Origin: Ancylostoma caninum
Taxonomy: Eukaryota > Nematoda > Chromadorea > Rhabditida > Ancylostomatidae
Length of the DNA stretch: 64,000 nucleotides
Direction of reading: 5' to 3'
NCBI GenBank assembly: GCA_037903475.1
Contig: JBAJFG010000109.1
Location: forward strand, 310,001 to 374,000
Part shown: piece after piece, positions 13,501 through 26,171 of the stretch
Layout of the letters: the number at the start of each line of letters is the position of its first letter
Position numbering within the stretch: position 1 is the stretch's first letter
Notes under the pieces: model-generated
What the model saw: the letters and a program-made list of their open reading frames with translations, nothing else
Databases searched by the model: none
Told to the model about the DNA's origin: nothing
Position numbers and translations under genes: made by a program

Positions 13501-16500
13501 ACATTTATTTGCACTAGGGGCAAAAAACGGGTTGATTCGAAGAGTGCACGTGCGTGTTGCGTGCGAGTGAGCTCTCACCAAAAATGACGCCCGCATAATT
13601 GGAGCAAGCAGCCGCGGGCGCTCCACAGCTTCTTTTCGCCGACGAACGTCATCGACAGCCGAGAGCACCCGCTACAACGACGTGGGGGGTCGTAGCGTAG
13701 TCCCGGAACTTTCCCAGGGCCCTTCTGGGATTATTCCATTCATGAGGCCCTCTTGGGATCTCATAGTCTGAAAAGGATCTAAAAGTAGTCAAATTTTTGA
13801 GTACGGAAAAAGGGTCTACATGGGGTCTGAAAGTGCAGGATTTGGCTAAATCCTTCACAATTTGTTTGTGGAGGCTTTGAAGCGACAAGATGGCAACAAA
13901 ACTGAAGGAGAATGTTCTGACATGCGCCTTGTCATTGAACGCATAAAATTGTCTTTTTTCGAAGGAAAGATGGTTCACAAGCATTTACTCTCACTCTCGG
14001 CGGCTTTACGAAAAGCACAACTCTTAAAATATTCATTATTATTGTTTATTTATTTATTTACTTATTTCTATCACAGTACATGCATGTGTCATTACATTGA
14101 AGCAGACTACGACATAGGCATGAAAACAGACATAGTAAATCAAAGCAGAGGACCTCATATGTTTCAAAAAATCGTAGGGCTAGGATAACTGACACTCCGG
14201 AAGAGGGTTTTCTTTGCAAAGTCCAATCCTGAGGAAAAGAGAAAATCGAAGGGAATACCAATACCTTCTTCTGCTATTCTTCCACTACTTAACGAAAGAT
14301 TTCCTTCCTGTCTGAAAAGTCATATCCCAAAGGCTTCTTACTTCGATCCGGATTCACAATTATGTTTGTTTATGTTTTGTTCAGCCGAATAAACGGGCTC
14401 TTCTCTGAACTACGGAAGCTACTCATTTTGCAATGGGCGTTTGACAATCAATTTTTTAAAAAAATTCATGGGAAGCGTTTATATATAGTTGGAGTAGCGA
14501 TGTAATCAAAATCACAAAAAAGTTGCATCTAATTCGTGAGCTTGCCTGCAAGTTGCAGAAAGGTTGCATCCTGCACAAAATGCTCCGTATAGCAAACAGG
14601 ACCCTTCTGTTAGTTGTATGCAGCTTTTCTTTGTAAATTTGTATATGCAATTATCATCAGCGTTTACGAAGCCCCTATGTACGTAAGTTGTGAAAAAATT
14701 TGAGGTGTTGGCTGTAGTTTGGATACATTGTTCGATACAAATATTTGTTTATGGATGAGTACATGATGAAGCAGATATGCATATAAATCATTCTATCGCT
14801 TGTGATTTTTATCACACTGATAAGAATACACTATATCGCACGTGCAACTTCATCATGAACAGTGCGTCCGGAGACACTTCTGACGCAGCCCAGGCGGTGG
14901 TGAGACGCACGCGTTCGCTGAGACGGTCGGTCTCAGTATCATACAAACTTGGAGGCGTCAGTCACGCATCAGACGACGAACGCATCCATTCGTGGAGGTT
15001 TCTCAGCGCATGGTCAGTATGTACATGCTGAATGAGAATAGCGTCGTGAAGGCGTACGTTTCACCTGCGTGTGAGCTGCGTCAGCTGTGCGACTGGGCCT
15101 CTCCTTCATCACATCGACGCGCACGCGTCAATCGCGCGCGCATAGTATAAATCGCTCTGAATCCAGGAGGAGTAGTGAGGAAGCAATTGGTGACAGTGTC
15201 CCACCGCGTCTTTATTTTTATGTCTGAGCCTTTAGCAGGTTCTGAATCTCCTCGACACGCTGAATCCAACAGTATGCATAGAATGCGGGATTTTTTGTGC
15301 TTTTACCAGAGATTAGTAGTTATTGATGAGAGAGGAGCACTTACAGGACCTACCTTTGCCTTTTTAGGTTATTCCTTGTTGGTGTGGCTGGCGCTATCAT
15401 CGCTTCGATATCCGTCGTTTTCAACATGTTCCTGTTCTGCATACTGGTTAGGAACAAGCGCTATCGATCCTCCAGTTTGATTTACCTGACGTTTCTCGCC
15501 TTAGCGGATACCTTTCTGTCAGGTTCGTTCTCAAGATTATTCATCAGAACCAGGAACCGAAAGGGTTGTTTTCCATGCTTCTGAATCTCGCCTCAATTTG
15601 TTTGCATGTTTATATTTATCTCTTGCATTGAGCTTCGGTCGAACCCCGGGGCGATCAGAGCAGATAATTAGGTACTTCTCGATGGTGACAACACTCCAAT
15701 ATTTGATGAAGATCCTCATGAGTTTTTTCACCAGCCCGAGACGAGGCAGAATCTCGTCACTCGCGTGCGTATATTCGTGCGCTGAATGATAATAGAAGGC
15801 GACACTAGCTAATATTGAGACAGGGGGTGGATTATGGTCTCGGTCTCACATGACGTCTGCTCAGTTGAGGGGGCCTAAGGACCAATTGTCGTGGGCTGAT
15901 CGGATCTACATATGAGAACAGTATGGTTGCAGGTTGAAGGAATCTTTCACTCAGGTGTTTCCTAAAGACACTCCACCTTCATTCCTGATAAAACTATGCA
16001 GTGATATATAACAGATCGAATTATATGCGAGAGGGTGTATAGTAATTGCGGATCCTAGACCGTTTCCTCGGAAGTGAGGATCCACACTTGAGTCTGTTGT
16101 GTGAAAGAAGACTACCTACTATTTATTTTTTAAGGCAATCCCTAAGTTTATCCCTACTCTTACCAGGTATACAGTTATAGGTATACAAAACCATGACAAT
16201 TGACAACTGGTTGAAATACAATATTAGGAACCTGGAAAAACACACGAAAACAAAAAAAATCTTGGCCCTTTGCCGAAAAAAAAACCAGTTTCTTATCTTA
16301 AAATCGATTTTTTTGTTGTAAATGAAAAATTCTTCAAGCGACGCTGACCACAATAGTACCCATAGTTTCTTGCGAGAACGCCGAAAAATCCACTCCTGAA
16401 TTTTTTTCCCTTTGGAGAGTTCTAGTGGCCGCTACGACATCTACCACATGGAGTTGTTCTCCAAACACTGGTTGGTCGAAGCAAGTGAATCCATCTATAA

Positions 16501-19500
16501 AAGGGCATCATTTGCTTTTCACTATTGACTTACTCTAGTAATAATATTATTATTACTTTTTAGGTTTTTCATGATCTATGAGGATATTTCAAAAAATTTA
16601 TTTGGTTCTTCGTGTTGGTCACTTCGTCCTGATTTTCTTCCTCACAGAAACTTATTCACAAGGGATAACAGGACTCCAGAGAGTCCTGGCTTTTTTTTAA
16701 TGCTGTATTCTTTCTGAATATGTATTCAACCACAAATTAAGCCAGGATAGAGTTTAGTTGCAGCATGCTTATGTATGAAGCGTCAGTAAAGCCAAATATT
16801 TATTTCGTCAGCTTAATGCAGTGCCCAGTAATCTTGCAAAAAGCTTCTTGAAGAATGTTGTGGATGTTCTTGAAGGACATACACTGTCAATAGATTGAAT
16901 ACTTTGCGCTTCTAACACCTCACTAATGCATCTTTTTATTCACTCGGGCTTTGCTCTACTTTTTTCTGGGGCTTTTCCTGGTCGCCAATTTCTATTTCGA
17001 CAGGGGAAGTTGTTAGAAGCTTTCTATGTGGTTTGCATCCGTTCTCCGGGCAATGTTTCTTATTTCTTGAAGGAATTTCTCGCAATATATACTGTTCCGT
17101 AAGTTTTCGATACGCACTAGTAATATGTGCTACTAGTTTTTGTGGAAGAGCTTTTCTTGAGGACATATTTGGGGAACAGCTCGAAGAAGGAATTCCGAGG
17201 ATATTGTTATTTGAAATTAGTTTTAGTTCTAACTACCAAAACATCTGAAAAATATAATTATAGAGTTCAAGCCAAGGTAATCAATATTGTTACATGTTTG
17301 TAGAGTTATTTTGTGTATATGGAAGAAAAAACTGGAGAAGATTCCACGTAAAAGTCCTTCCAACATGAAAATCTCATGCTCTTCACTGACACATTGGATG
17401 ACCACTGCATGAAATTTGCTTGATCCTGCCACTTTGAGTTTTCTCCGTTACCAAATTGAAGAACTTCAAGTTTCTAACCGATCGATACACATTTGCAGCA
17501 CGCTCATGCCTCCTAACGGCACCGTGTTTCAGCTGCGTATATCCTGCTGTTCCCAGTGAATCTGTACATGGACTACTTCGCCTCCGACTTGTTGGCTGCT
17601 GCATGGTGGTCCTACATGAGAATCATCATTACCACGTCGCATGTGTTCATCTCCGCGTCAGCCTTTCTCATCGTTGCAGCTGCTTTCGAAAGGTAAATTT
17701 GTTTCCACGTTCACTAGCCATTCTTAAGTTGATGTATTATGATTGGAGGAGTAATCTGATGTGATGTTTACTCCGAAAGCTATGCACTCTAGGAGGCTAG
17801 GCTTAAAAATAAAAGATATGTATTCGAATAGTAAAGGGTTTCATGATTTGCTAGTTCGACAGGTATCCTGGTGTTTCTCAGCCATTTTTTTTTTGCATAG
17901 TGAACATTTTACTTTTTCCGGTGCAACCATTCTTCGTAATCATTCAGTAAAAGGACATATAGATAGTTTTATACGCCTGTTATAATTATACAGACTTCAT
18001 GTAAAATAACAGACCTTATATTGGTAACCTAAGAAGCAGAAAAAGCCCGTCTATGACCTCAATCTTTCTTACTTCTATAATGAGGGAAAATACTGCCTGG
18101 AGAGAGGCCAGACGACAAGGGACACGCTATAACCACACCACGTCGCATGTCGAACGCTGATCCGTCATTAGCTTTGGGATTTTTTTTTTGTGTTGGGAAG
18201 TGCGCTGTTACAATATAAGGAAACCTTTTTTTCTCACAAAGTCACGAAAATCGAAGAAAAATGCTAGGCGAAAAGGAATGAGAATTTCCTCTGGTTTTCG
18301 TCTTCGTTTCTATTATTTAAAGGTTTGTTTTTTTTTCTTTTTACAATCATGTTTATATTTTCCTGTTTTAATATCATGTTATTAATTTCGGAGAGCAGGA
18401 AAGGTGATTTAGGATAAGGCATATCGGGCCCCCGGGTTAAGCAATAAACCACCGCCTCAGATTTTCGTTGCATAATGTGAGCTGCGCTAATGTAGTCTCG
18501 ACCATTTATACCAGGCGCGTGCGTTTGACACTCGTGCGTCTATGAAAGATAGGGCCAGTCGTATCGCTGACGCAGCTCAGACGCACACTCTGCGACCTCG
18601 CCACAACCGCGCGTTTTTTTTTATTGCCGATGTACATGCCGCGTCGACCGGTCTTCATGGAAATTACTCTGCAAACGGATGCGTGCGTCTGACCAGTATA
18701 AATTGCACTGAGGCCTCCCGTAGCAATCTTTTGTACAAAACGTGGTAGCTATCCCATTCCTGTGGAAGGAATTCCACACATGTAGCATTCTTATCCAGCA
18801 AAACTTTCTTGATACTATTACTCAGTAAGAGTGCAAACAGCAATAAGCAGGTATTTAATGGATAGTGATACATCATATTGATGTGAGATATATAACGTGG
18901 GCGAAGCTTTAACTAATGATCATGATGGAATTTGCCTAAATTCAGAGCACATAGGGTGCGAGTTCTATTTCTAAAATAGTCAAGGCAGTGATGGTTTGCA
19001 CTTTACCCGTCTGGAATTCTTTTTCTTTTCATAGCATTGTTCACGCTTGACTAACAGCTTCTTTAGAAAGACATTCCATGCATGCAGGAAACTGTAGGGA
19101 TAGCAGTTCGCTCAAACAGGCTTAAGGAAATATTGGAACAGGAAACAGGCTAGGTTCTAAAATGAGAACAGAGATACCAGTGGAGATCGTGGATGCGCAG
19201 ACAGCCAGTGCGTCACGTTTCATCTAGGGAAGTGTGTGTTGTGGGCCTCAATCTCTGGTGACGCCTACATCTCTCATTTATACATACTTAGAACCGAATA
19301 AAAACCAAATGATGCAATTCATCTGATTACTAACGCAGGACCAGAAACGGAGAACTTAAATGCCCAAGAAAGGGAAAGACCTAAATGTCTCCTTATGATT
19401 CCTACAAGACTGGATTGCTCCCTCGTTTTTTAAACATCCGAACTAGACACTTATTCGAAACCGAATTTCTGAATGGATCGATGGCTATCTAAAGTATTAT

Positions 19501-22500
19501 TCATTTCTAAATATATTCTTTACTTTCCGTACTTGTTAATGATATTTCTATAGGTTGCCGACAACTTGCTCGGCCAAAAGCTTGCAGACAAGTTGCTTTT
19601 GAAAAAGCTGTCCGACAACTTGTCGTGATTTCTTCCTCGTCGACAATTTGTCGGGAGAAATGTTTGTCGAGCCTTCTACGGAGTCCTATCAAGGATTCAT
19701 TTGTCACTGCAGACTCAGCAAAACTAAATATCTATGAGTGCCAGCTGCTAGCAGATGATCGTCAAAGGAAACATACTGTACGTATGTAGGATAATTGCTG
19801 GAAATACCTGATTGTGAGAGCCTGAGAGATTTTTTTACGATGTGTCATCGCTCTCTTCTGGTATTGTTTGAGAACGTCGATCATGCCAAGATTCACAAAA
19901 CTTCGAGCATTGACGTTATTATCATCGTACCAGTATTATAGTAGTCCTCAATTTTTCCAGGTACATCACGATTTCAAAAATCCGGAACCAGTTTGCTCGA
20001 CATCATCGCCTCGCCATTTCCGCCTTGGCGTTGGTATTCGCAATGATAGCAAAGCTTCCGATGTACTTCGAAGTTGAAGTGAGCAGTTCTATCATTGCAA
20101 AAATACTTATTTTCACCGTCGTTTCTCTCTTACTATTTCGTTATTTTTGTATACAGGTAGTTCCGAATGGGAATTGTACGGGTGTCACGTCTCTTACGGC
20201 GATTGTTAGTGAATTCAGCGAAAAGGAGCCATATAAGAGTGTCTATAAGGTCAGCGTCATCTTAAATATCCAACATATTCATAATTTTCCACTTTTTACT
20301 TTTTCTCACTATTTTTTTGTTCCAGTTCTGGTTCCGCAGCATCATCACCATAGTGCTACCTTTCATTCTGTGCTTCTACCTGAATTTCGGCATCATCCGA
20401 CGTCTTCGAATTCAGCATCAGGGCGCCAAGCTGTTCAGATTCGCGACGTCAGAGCATCGCGTTAGTTTCTACTTCCTTGTTCCTGTGAAGAATCGCAGCG
20501 CGAGCTGGATTTGCTGTGTAGGTTTGATTGTGGGCCATCAGCGGGTGAGGGTGCTATTTAGTTAGGAAGAGACTCCTAATCTGTGAATAGCATCTGAGTC
20601 ACGTGCGGGTCGTAGCTGAGCGCCTTGAAATAGTTCCAGCCAGTTGGTCAAGGAGTGCTTGGATTCGCTAACATAGCGGCATAGCTACATAAGGACTGGC
20701 AATAAAGTAAAAGGAACAAAATAGAAGAATTCATGAGAGAATTCCTAGTTTTCATTTTCTAAAGTTTTATGGAGCATCTACTGAGTAGATATCCCAGCAT
20801 CCTGATGCTACAGAAGTACTGGTTTCCTCCTATTTCACGAGAACTGATAGTAAGGAAGACAGCAGTAGGGAACTAAGTTGTTTCTGATCGAAATTAATCG
20901 AACACATATCCAGAACTTGCGGGAACTTTGGAAGAGATCAGCCGATCCTTCTGAGAGTGCAGTGCATTTGATTCGAGTTCAGCTCTTATTTTTTTACCAA
21001 AGGCACCGGTGGCTCAATTACACAGATGTTTTGGATATACGAAAGGGTTATTTAGAATTTTTCCAAGAACCGCTGGACGAGGGTCATTTGAGCAGGCTGC
21101 TTTTTATGTCGCTGACGAGGAGTCACAAATATGGTACATAGCAGTAGCTGAAGTAGATAAGGCAGAGGGGAGCGTATGGAGAAGAGCTGCGATTCATCAG
21201 ATAGTGAACAACCTGGATTCTGGAACCAAACTCGTTAAAAAAATAGTTCCAAGTCGAAATAAAAATAATATGAGAGCAGGGAATTAGAAATAGGATTACA
21301 CAGTTACACAATGTTATTTATTTTCTAAACTTTCCTAAAAGCCCGGCGTTCTCCTGGGGAGGGGGGAGCAGAGGGCGGGGGGTTTTTTTTGAAACTCGCG
21401 ACTGCAGTTGGGACCAGCTCACCTCTCCGCATCAAATCCGCTTCGGTAGTCTGCGCATCTCCACATCCCACTGTTCTCATCCTCGTACAGTAGTCTTCTT
21501 CTAACCTATCCAAAAAACTGATGCATGGCTTTCGCGACGGTGTGGCTCACTGAAGTGTCCAGTAGGAAAAAAATAAGTTAAAATAAAATAGTTTTTATAC
21601 ATGACTGCGTTCCATGTATATTGCATACGGTTGAGATTCTTTTGTTTTCTATAGCTGCATTGTCTGCAAAGGTCAGGAGAAGGATGTAAAACAACTCGGA
21701 ACACTTTAGATATCGCTGTATTTTTCCCTTTTTGGAGCCACACCTCTTCAGTCAAGCTCTACATCTCTTACTTATACCTTCTCCCACTCATGCTGCACTC
21801 TACTAATTCTGGAACAGCAATGATTGCATCGTTATACCAATCCAATTTTGCATCGGCGATGAGCTCGTGCATAGTGCACAGGACCTAAGCGTGCATTGCT
21901 CATGACTTAGTGAAACTCTGTTGTTCCAGAAAAATATCCGATCAGCAACCTTGATGTTGGTGTTCGTGACGTGCACGTATCTTGGCTCGAATCTGCTCAA
22001 CGTTATTGTCTACACATGGGAGCTCATCGATAAGGTGAGCGCTTAAAAATCATCTCAGTGCTATATGCAGACGCAGCGGAAGTCCGCAAATCCCAAAGGG
22101 GGGGGGGAGCGTGAATGAGCCTGATTGGCGGGTGTGCATTTATTCGCCTCCTAATCATTGGACAAATTTTCCGGCTAGTGTGGTAATGGTTTCAGAGGGC
22201 TTCGCTGAGGGTAGGGTGTGATTAAATAATTAGAGCACCATACAAACCTCCGTTTTTTCCCAGCAATCTTTGATGTCGGAGGAGCTGCGACCATTCTACA
22301 CGCTTTCTTCGGATTTAATCTCTCTTCTGACAGTACTTGCAAGGTGAGTGATATCAGATTCAAATAGTAAAAAGTTCTAACACTCTCAACTTCATGATTT
22401 ATTCCAAGATTGCCATAAATAAAAGGGTTTTTAGTGGTTGTCGTCTTCCTATTTACATCGCATGCAATGCAAGGATTCGATGTGAGGTTCTGGATGCACT

Positions 22501-25500
22501 CAACAATTGCGTTCTGTTCAGAACTGAGAAGAACGAGAAGGTTTGTGGCATGGTTTATGGTTTATGGAAATAGACACGCAATTTAAAGCACCATAGGTGC
22601 GTTTTTTTGTTGCTGCATAGAGATGGATATCTGAGTAATCGCTAGCAAAAAAAAAGAGAGATGAAGCTGCAAAGCAATTTACCATACGAGGGTTCGTACG
22701 TCAGACGCACGCATTCATTTGCGAAGGATTTTCCATGAAGACCGGTCATACACATCCTCGATGAAAAGAAGCTGCGACCGCCGCCAGGCAGTAAACACAT
22801 GCGTCTGAGATGGGTGAGCGATGCCACTCGCCCTATCCTTCATCATATAGATGCACGAGAGTCAACGCACGCATCTAGCATGAATTGCCCTTATAGCACA
22901 TTGTATGCGTGCGTCAGTCGCGTTTCATCCGCACACATCCATTTGCGGAAGATTTTCCGTGAAGTTTGGATAACTACACATGTGGCCGAATCGAATATAT
23001 TCGGCCAAATTTTTAAATATTCCATTATCCGAATAATTCATTCATTCGATTCTCAAAGAATGAGCATATTCAAACTATTCATTTACTCGAGTTGTTCATA
23101 ATCAGAGTTATTCGAATAAAGGGCAATTTATACTGGATGCGTGCGACTGACGCGCGTGCGTCTATATGATGAAGAATAGGGCCCAGTCGCATAGCAGTCG
23201 CATCGCAGTCGCAGCTCAGACGCACGCGTTTACGACCTCGCGGCAGCCGCGCGTTCTTTTCATTGAGGATCTACATGCCGTGTTGACCGGTCTTCATGGA
23301 AAATCCCATGTAAATGGATGCGTGCGACTGATGCGCGACTGACGCACGCAGTTGGTATAAATTACCCTTAATTGGTTTATTAGAGTTCCTAGAGGAAGGC
23401 TACTATAGAGAACCGTATCCTTCCGCTAAAGGTCATTCCTCGAGGTCTTGTTGCCTTGAACAATTCCCGCAAGTCGCCTAATGTCCCGAGGCCAATCTTA
23501 GGTGCGAGTAATAAAGGCCAGGGAAGAAAGCTTCGAAAGCTCCTCTAATGGTATTGGAGCGAATGTTTGACTCGAATTATTCACTCACTCTATGATTTCG
23601 AAAAATCGGTTATTCGAATGATTCATTCACTCGGATAGCCAGGAAAGTCCTACATTCGAATAATTCGATCATTTGCACATTTTGAAAGACATCTTATTCG
23701 AAATATTCGAGTGTCCGAATATTTCAAAAAGGCTCGTATCCGAGCTGTTCGAAATTCGAGCATTTCAAATTTACTGTTTTTCGAATTATTCAAAAATTCG
23801 TGTATTTGAAAAACTACCGATTATTCCAATGTATAGTAAAGTATGCCCCTGCATGAAAATGCCACACGGCCGTCGTGACGGCCGCAAACGCATACGTCTC
23901 CACATGCTTCTGCGCTGCCTCAGGGCTTAATGAATACCTATCGCTCATCGTATAAACGCACGCGCGCCGCCGCACGCATACAATACAATATAAACGGCCA
24001 GTACTTCAGCAGAAATTGCTAACAGGACCATCAGTTCACGTAAGTGCAATAACTCCTCCTTCCACTAAATTTCGGATTTGGTTTAGGTCGGTTCACCGAA
24101 AAACGTCAGGGGTCGCGCGACGACTGTGCGTTACTGTGACACTGGATGCGGTTTCATGGTGTACGAGGTGGGTTGCGGTTTCATGATGTACGAGGTGGGT
24201 GCATCTCATCATTCCCCCACTAGCCAAACCCGTTCCACAGCCGTCAAGTCAGCTATAATTAAAGAGTCTCTCTTTCTCTTCTTTGAAATGAGCGCTTCAA
24301 AGACTAAAGGACTTGCAGAATGCATATCACGACGAAATCGCACCGGTAGGTGATCCATTGGCAGAATGTGTGTCTTGTTTTCCGCACCTAGCAGTTCATC
24401 CCAACGCTCCACACTTCCTTGCCTAGATTGTTTGTCTGAATCGACGTAGATGAGGACAATCCGTGACACCCTGCTATGCTCCACGTGAAGTATAGGCACC
24501 ATGCCTCAAGTGACACCGATTGTGATGCGTATCGATTATCGCTGCAGCAGTGTTCTACTCAAAATCAATACTTGTCAAGGTCGATATTGATTAAAACCAC
24601 GAAGCAGGGTGCTACATTCTACGTGGAGTATAGCCGCAGCCTTAGCGGTGGATAGTGAGCAAAGAACGTCGTAATTGCTTTGTAGAAGTTATATATTCGA
24701 TTATCAAAGGAGCTGTGCCTGACGCTCCTTTGAAAGCGTTGTCCTTCACTCATGCTACCGTACCCAGTCCCAAAAGCACCTATTTATTATAGTAGATTGT
24801 TAAATCATATTTTACAGTCATTCATCTTGCATTTTCTGTCCGATTACACTCCTCCAGTTAGGAAGTCCTTAGACGCAAGGCTTCTTCAATCTCTGAAAAC
24901 GAATATTCCTACTTTTAGCCGATCAACAAAAAGGGAGAAACGAGAGTGCGAAGTATCGGTACCGGCTTGGATCGAATTGTTCTCTCAGTGGCTATGGGCA
25001 GTATGGGAGCCATGGGCAACAGGTTAGGACAGCAACGCCTAAAATCGTACGTCATTCAAGACAGCTTGTTTAAAAAAGAAAGAGGCATCCGCTAACTTGT
25101 ACACGGATTTCTATTGAGGAAGGGGTAAGGCATCGCCCTTTCATTGATTCCAAATGCGTATTCTTCATACTAGGAGTTGATAAACTCTTTTTCGTTTACG
25201 GCTGCAACGCGATATTAAAGGGAAATTATGATGGCGTCGTAACAATGTATGAAGCCTCACTTAGAATGGAGACCTATTGGAGGTGCATTGAGAATCCTGA
25301 GTAGTCCCTCATCAATTGCATATGAGCTAAGTAATTCGTGTCTTACAAGAGGTTCACACAATTTTTTCCGTACCTTTAGTTCTAGAGTAGATGATAGGGT
25401 CTTAAAAGAAAGCGCGTTAATGAGTGTGCCATAACTTACTCCTGTATAATCTCAATGCAGTACCCACTCTATTGTTTTCAGAAATTTGACAGTGCCTTCC

Positions 25501-25545
25501 TTCGGCGTTGAAGCGCAGCTGCTCGAAGAAGATCACGATACCTGA
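10550..25545 (+). CDS. Rhodopsin-family neuropeptide-type GPCR, 11 exons, 403 aa
   Basis: Seven-transmembrane receptor at the cell surface, most like nematode FMRFamide/neuropeptide receptors; the exact subfamily and ligand are not established. Exons, all with GT/AG borders and matching phases: 10550-10641, 15368-15522, 17533-17692, 19961-20078, 20157-20249, 20326-20460, 21930-22034, 22264-22343, 22435-22540, 24919-25022, 25482-25545. Predicted segments: TM1 about 33-58 (N50), TM2 67-92 (LALAD, D78), TM3 106-133 followed by E135-R136-Y137, TM4 152-172, TM5 210-229, TM6 257-280, TM7 298-321 ending RLPIYIACN in place of NPxxY. Possible N-glycosylation sites are N2-F-T and N181-C-T. No cysteine stands at the usual extracellular end of TM3; C182 in loop 2 could pair with C22. 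The tail is about 75 residues. The ATG was chosen because a splice acceptor lies three bases upstream. Introns range from 76 bp to 4.7 kb, and the long ones are full of repeats. Confidence 0.9.
11550..12463. mobile_element. Tc1/mariner-like element with CAGGGTG termini
   Basis: TA, then CAGGGTGACAACAAA at the left, is mirrored by TTTGTTGTCACCCTG, then TA at the right. The inverted repeats extend imperfectly through 'TTTTTAGCCAAA'. It is 914 bp and flanked by TA, as expected for the Tc1/mariner superfamily. A + strand frame around 12130-12290 (containing 'LKSQLKEALGQ') resembles the tail of a Tc1-type transposase but is broken. It lies in the first large intron of the receptor gene. Confidence 0.65.
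12639..12926 (+). mobile_element. hAT-type MITE, copy 1
   Basis: The terminal inverted repeats are CAGTGGCGGACGCAG and CTGCGTCCGCCACTG. A perfect 8-bp direct duplication ATACACAC flanks it (12631-12638 and 12927-12934), as expected for the hAT superfamily. The 288-bp body is G/C homopolymer-rich at the ends and AT-rich in the middle, with no coding capacity. A second copy lies inverted at 30277-30557. It sits in the first large intron of the receptor gene. Confidence 0.9.
12944..13196. repeat. Short inverted repeat with GC-rich arms
   Basis: The arm at about 12944-13000 (GTGGACGGCAATGGCG, then AGAAGGACGCAACGCAACCG) is repeated inverted at about 13141-13196. It may be another small MITE adjacent to the hAT MITE, but terminal duplications are not clear. 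Confidence 0.55.
14850..15153. mobile_element. Fragmentary member of MITE family C
   Basis: Rich in 'GACGCACGCGT', 'GCTGCGTCAGC' and 'GCGCGCGCATAGTATAAAT' blocks shared with 18500-18708, 22672-22889, 23121-23367 and 44690-44790. It lies about 200 bp upstream of receptor exon 2, within its first intron. Boundaries are approximate. Confidence 0.45.
18500..18708 (+). mobile_element. MITE family C, copy 1
   Basis: It begins ACCATTTATACCAGGCGCG and ends GTCTGACCAGTATAAATTGC, so the ends are imperfect inverted repeats. The interior carries 'GCTGACGCAGCTCAGACGCAC' and 'GACCGGTCTTCATGGAAA' blocks, which are diagnostic of the family. It is intronic in the receptor gene and has no coding capacity. Confidence 0.65.
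19551..19680. repeat. Cluster of CGACAACTTG motifs
   Basis: Variants of CGACAACTTG and CAAGTTG occur in both orientations several times in about 130 bp (for example GCCGACAACTTGC, CCGACAACTTGTCG and CGACAATTTGTCG). They give short hairpin potential inside a receptor intron. Function unknown. Confidence 0.5.
22672..22889 (-). mobile_element. MITE family C, copy 2
   Basis: Inverted relative to copy 1. It starts GCAATTTACCATACG and ends CTAGCATGAATTGCCC, and contains CCATGAAGACCGGTC and 'GACGCACGCATTC' blocks. It lies in the receptor intron between exons 9 and 10. Confidence 0.6.
22985..23860. repeat. TTCGAAT-rich repeat block, split by a MITE
   Basis: Many variants of ATTCGAAT, TTATTCGAAT and ATTCATTCACTCG occur at 22985-23120 and again at 23560-23860, with a family C MITE and unrelated sequence in between. 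It looks like a satellite-like or self-complementary AT-rich repeat. No coding capacity. Confidence 0.6.
23121..23367 (+). mobile_element. MITE family C, copy 3 (best preserved)
   Basis: The termini GGGCAATTTATACTGG and GGTATAAATTACCC are inverted repeats. The 247-bp interior has the family blocks 'GATGAAGAATAGGGCCCAGTC', 'GCAGCTCAGACGCACGCG' and 'GACCGGTCTTCATGGAAAAT'. It is embedded in the TTCGAAT-rich block, and the flanking bases are close to TAA/TTA. Confidence 0.7.
23870..23995. mobile_element. Possible degenerate family C remnant
   Basis: Contains 'CGCACGCGCGCCGCCGCACGC' and a nearby AATATAAAC, resembling the ends of family C elements. Too short and diverged for firm boundaries. Confidence 0.3.
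24148..24201 (+). repeat. 27-bp direct repeat, two copies
   Basis: The unit GCGGTTTCATG, then GTGTACGAGGTGGGT, is repeated immediately with one or two changes. It is intronic in the receptor gene. Confidence 0.75.
24603..24645. mobile_element. Terminal fragment of the palindromic-end MITE
   Basis: GGGTGCTACATTCTACGTGG, then AGTATAGCCGCAGCC, matches the terminal palindromes at 6808-6840 and 38437-38468. Only one end is recognisable. Confidence 0.4.
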
Positions 25546-25622
25546 TCTCATGCTCGTAGTATATGCTAGACTTTCGATTCAAAGTACGTGTCTATGCGAA
25601 GATTTCTATCATACTATTCTGT

Positions 25623-25628
25623 GAATAA
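25623..25628 (+). terminator. Polyadenylation signal of the receptor gene
   Basis: AATAAA stands 78 bases after the receptor stop codon. A second AATAAA follows near 25660. Either could direct 3' end formation. Confidence 0.55.
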
Positions 25629-26171
25629 AAATATTGTCATGTACTGTTCTTCAGGGTGAAATAAAGAAGAAACGACTATTCTTGAATTCTTACTCAGCTG
25701 AGGAAAACTGAAAAAAGGATGACTATAAAAATAAGAAGCGTTGTTTATGTAGAACTGGGCACAATACTGAATATACTTCAAGACAGTTCAAGTCTACATA
25801 GTAGTTTTTCTGTTCTGAATCCTGAATTTACATAGATCAGCGAAATTGAACGGTTCTACTGTCGGAGTATGTTCTCTGGAAAAAAGTGAAAACACTAATG
25901 AAAGATCCACTACTTTTGTTAGAGTGGCCGGCATATGACTTCACTCGTCATTATTGTTCATATATAGGTCCATAGCCCACCCCCTAGCCCTCTGAGTCTG
26001 CTACTTCTCCAGTGCTCTATGGATCTTCCTTCCTTATATGTATTTCGAAAACTAGCTGCCGTACCCGATTTCGCTCGGGTGTTTTACTACCTTGGCTACA
26101 TCACACTGCTGAGGCTAATTACTATCACCAATACATTAATTAAAACATTAAAATCTCCGTAATTTAGGTGA

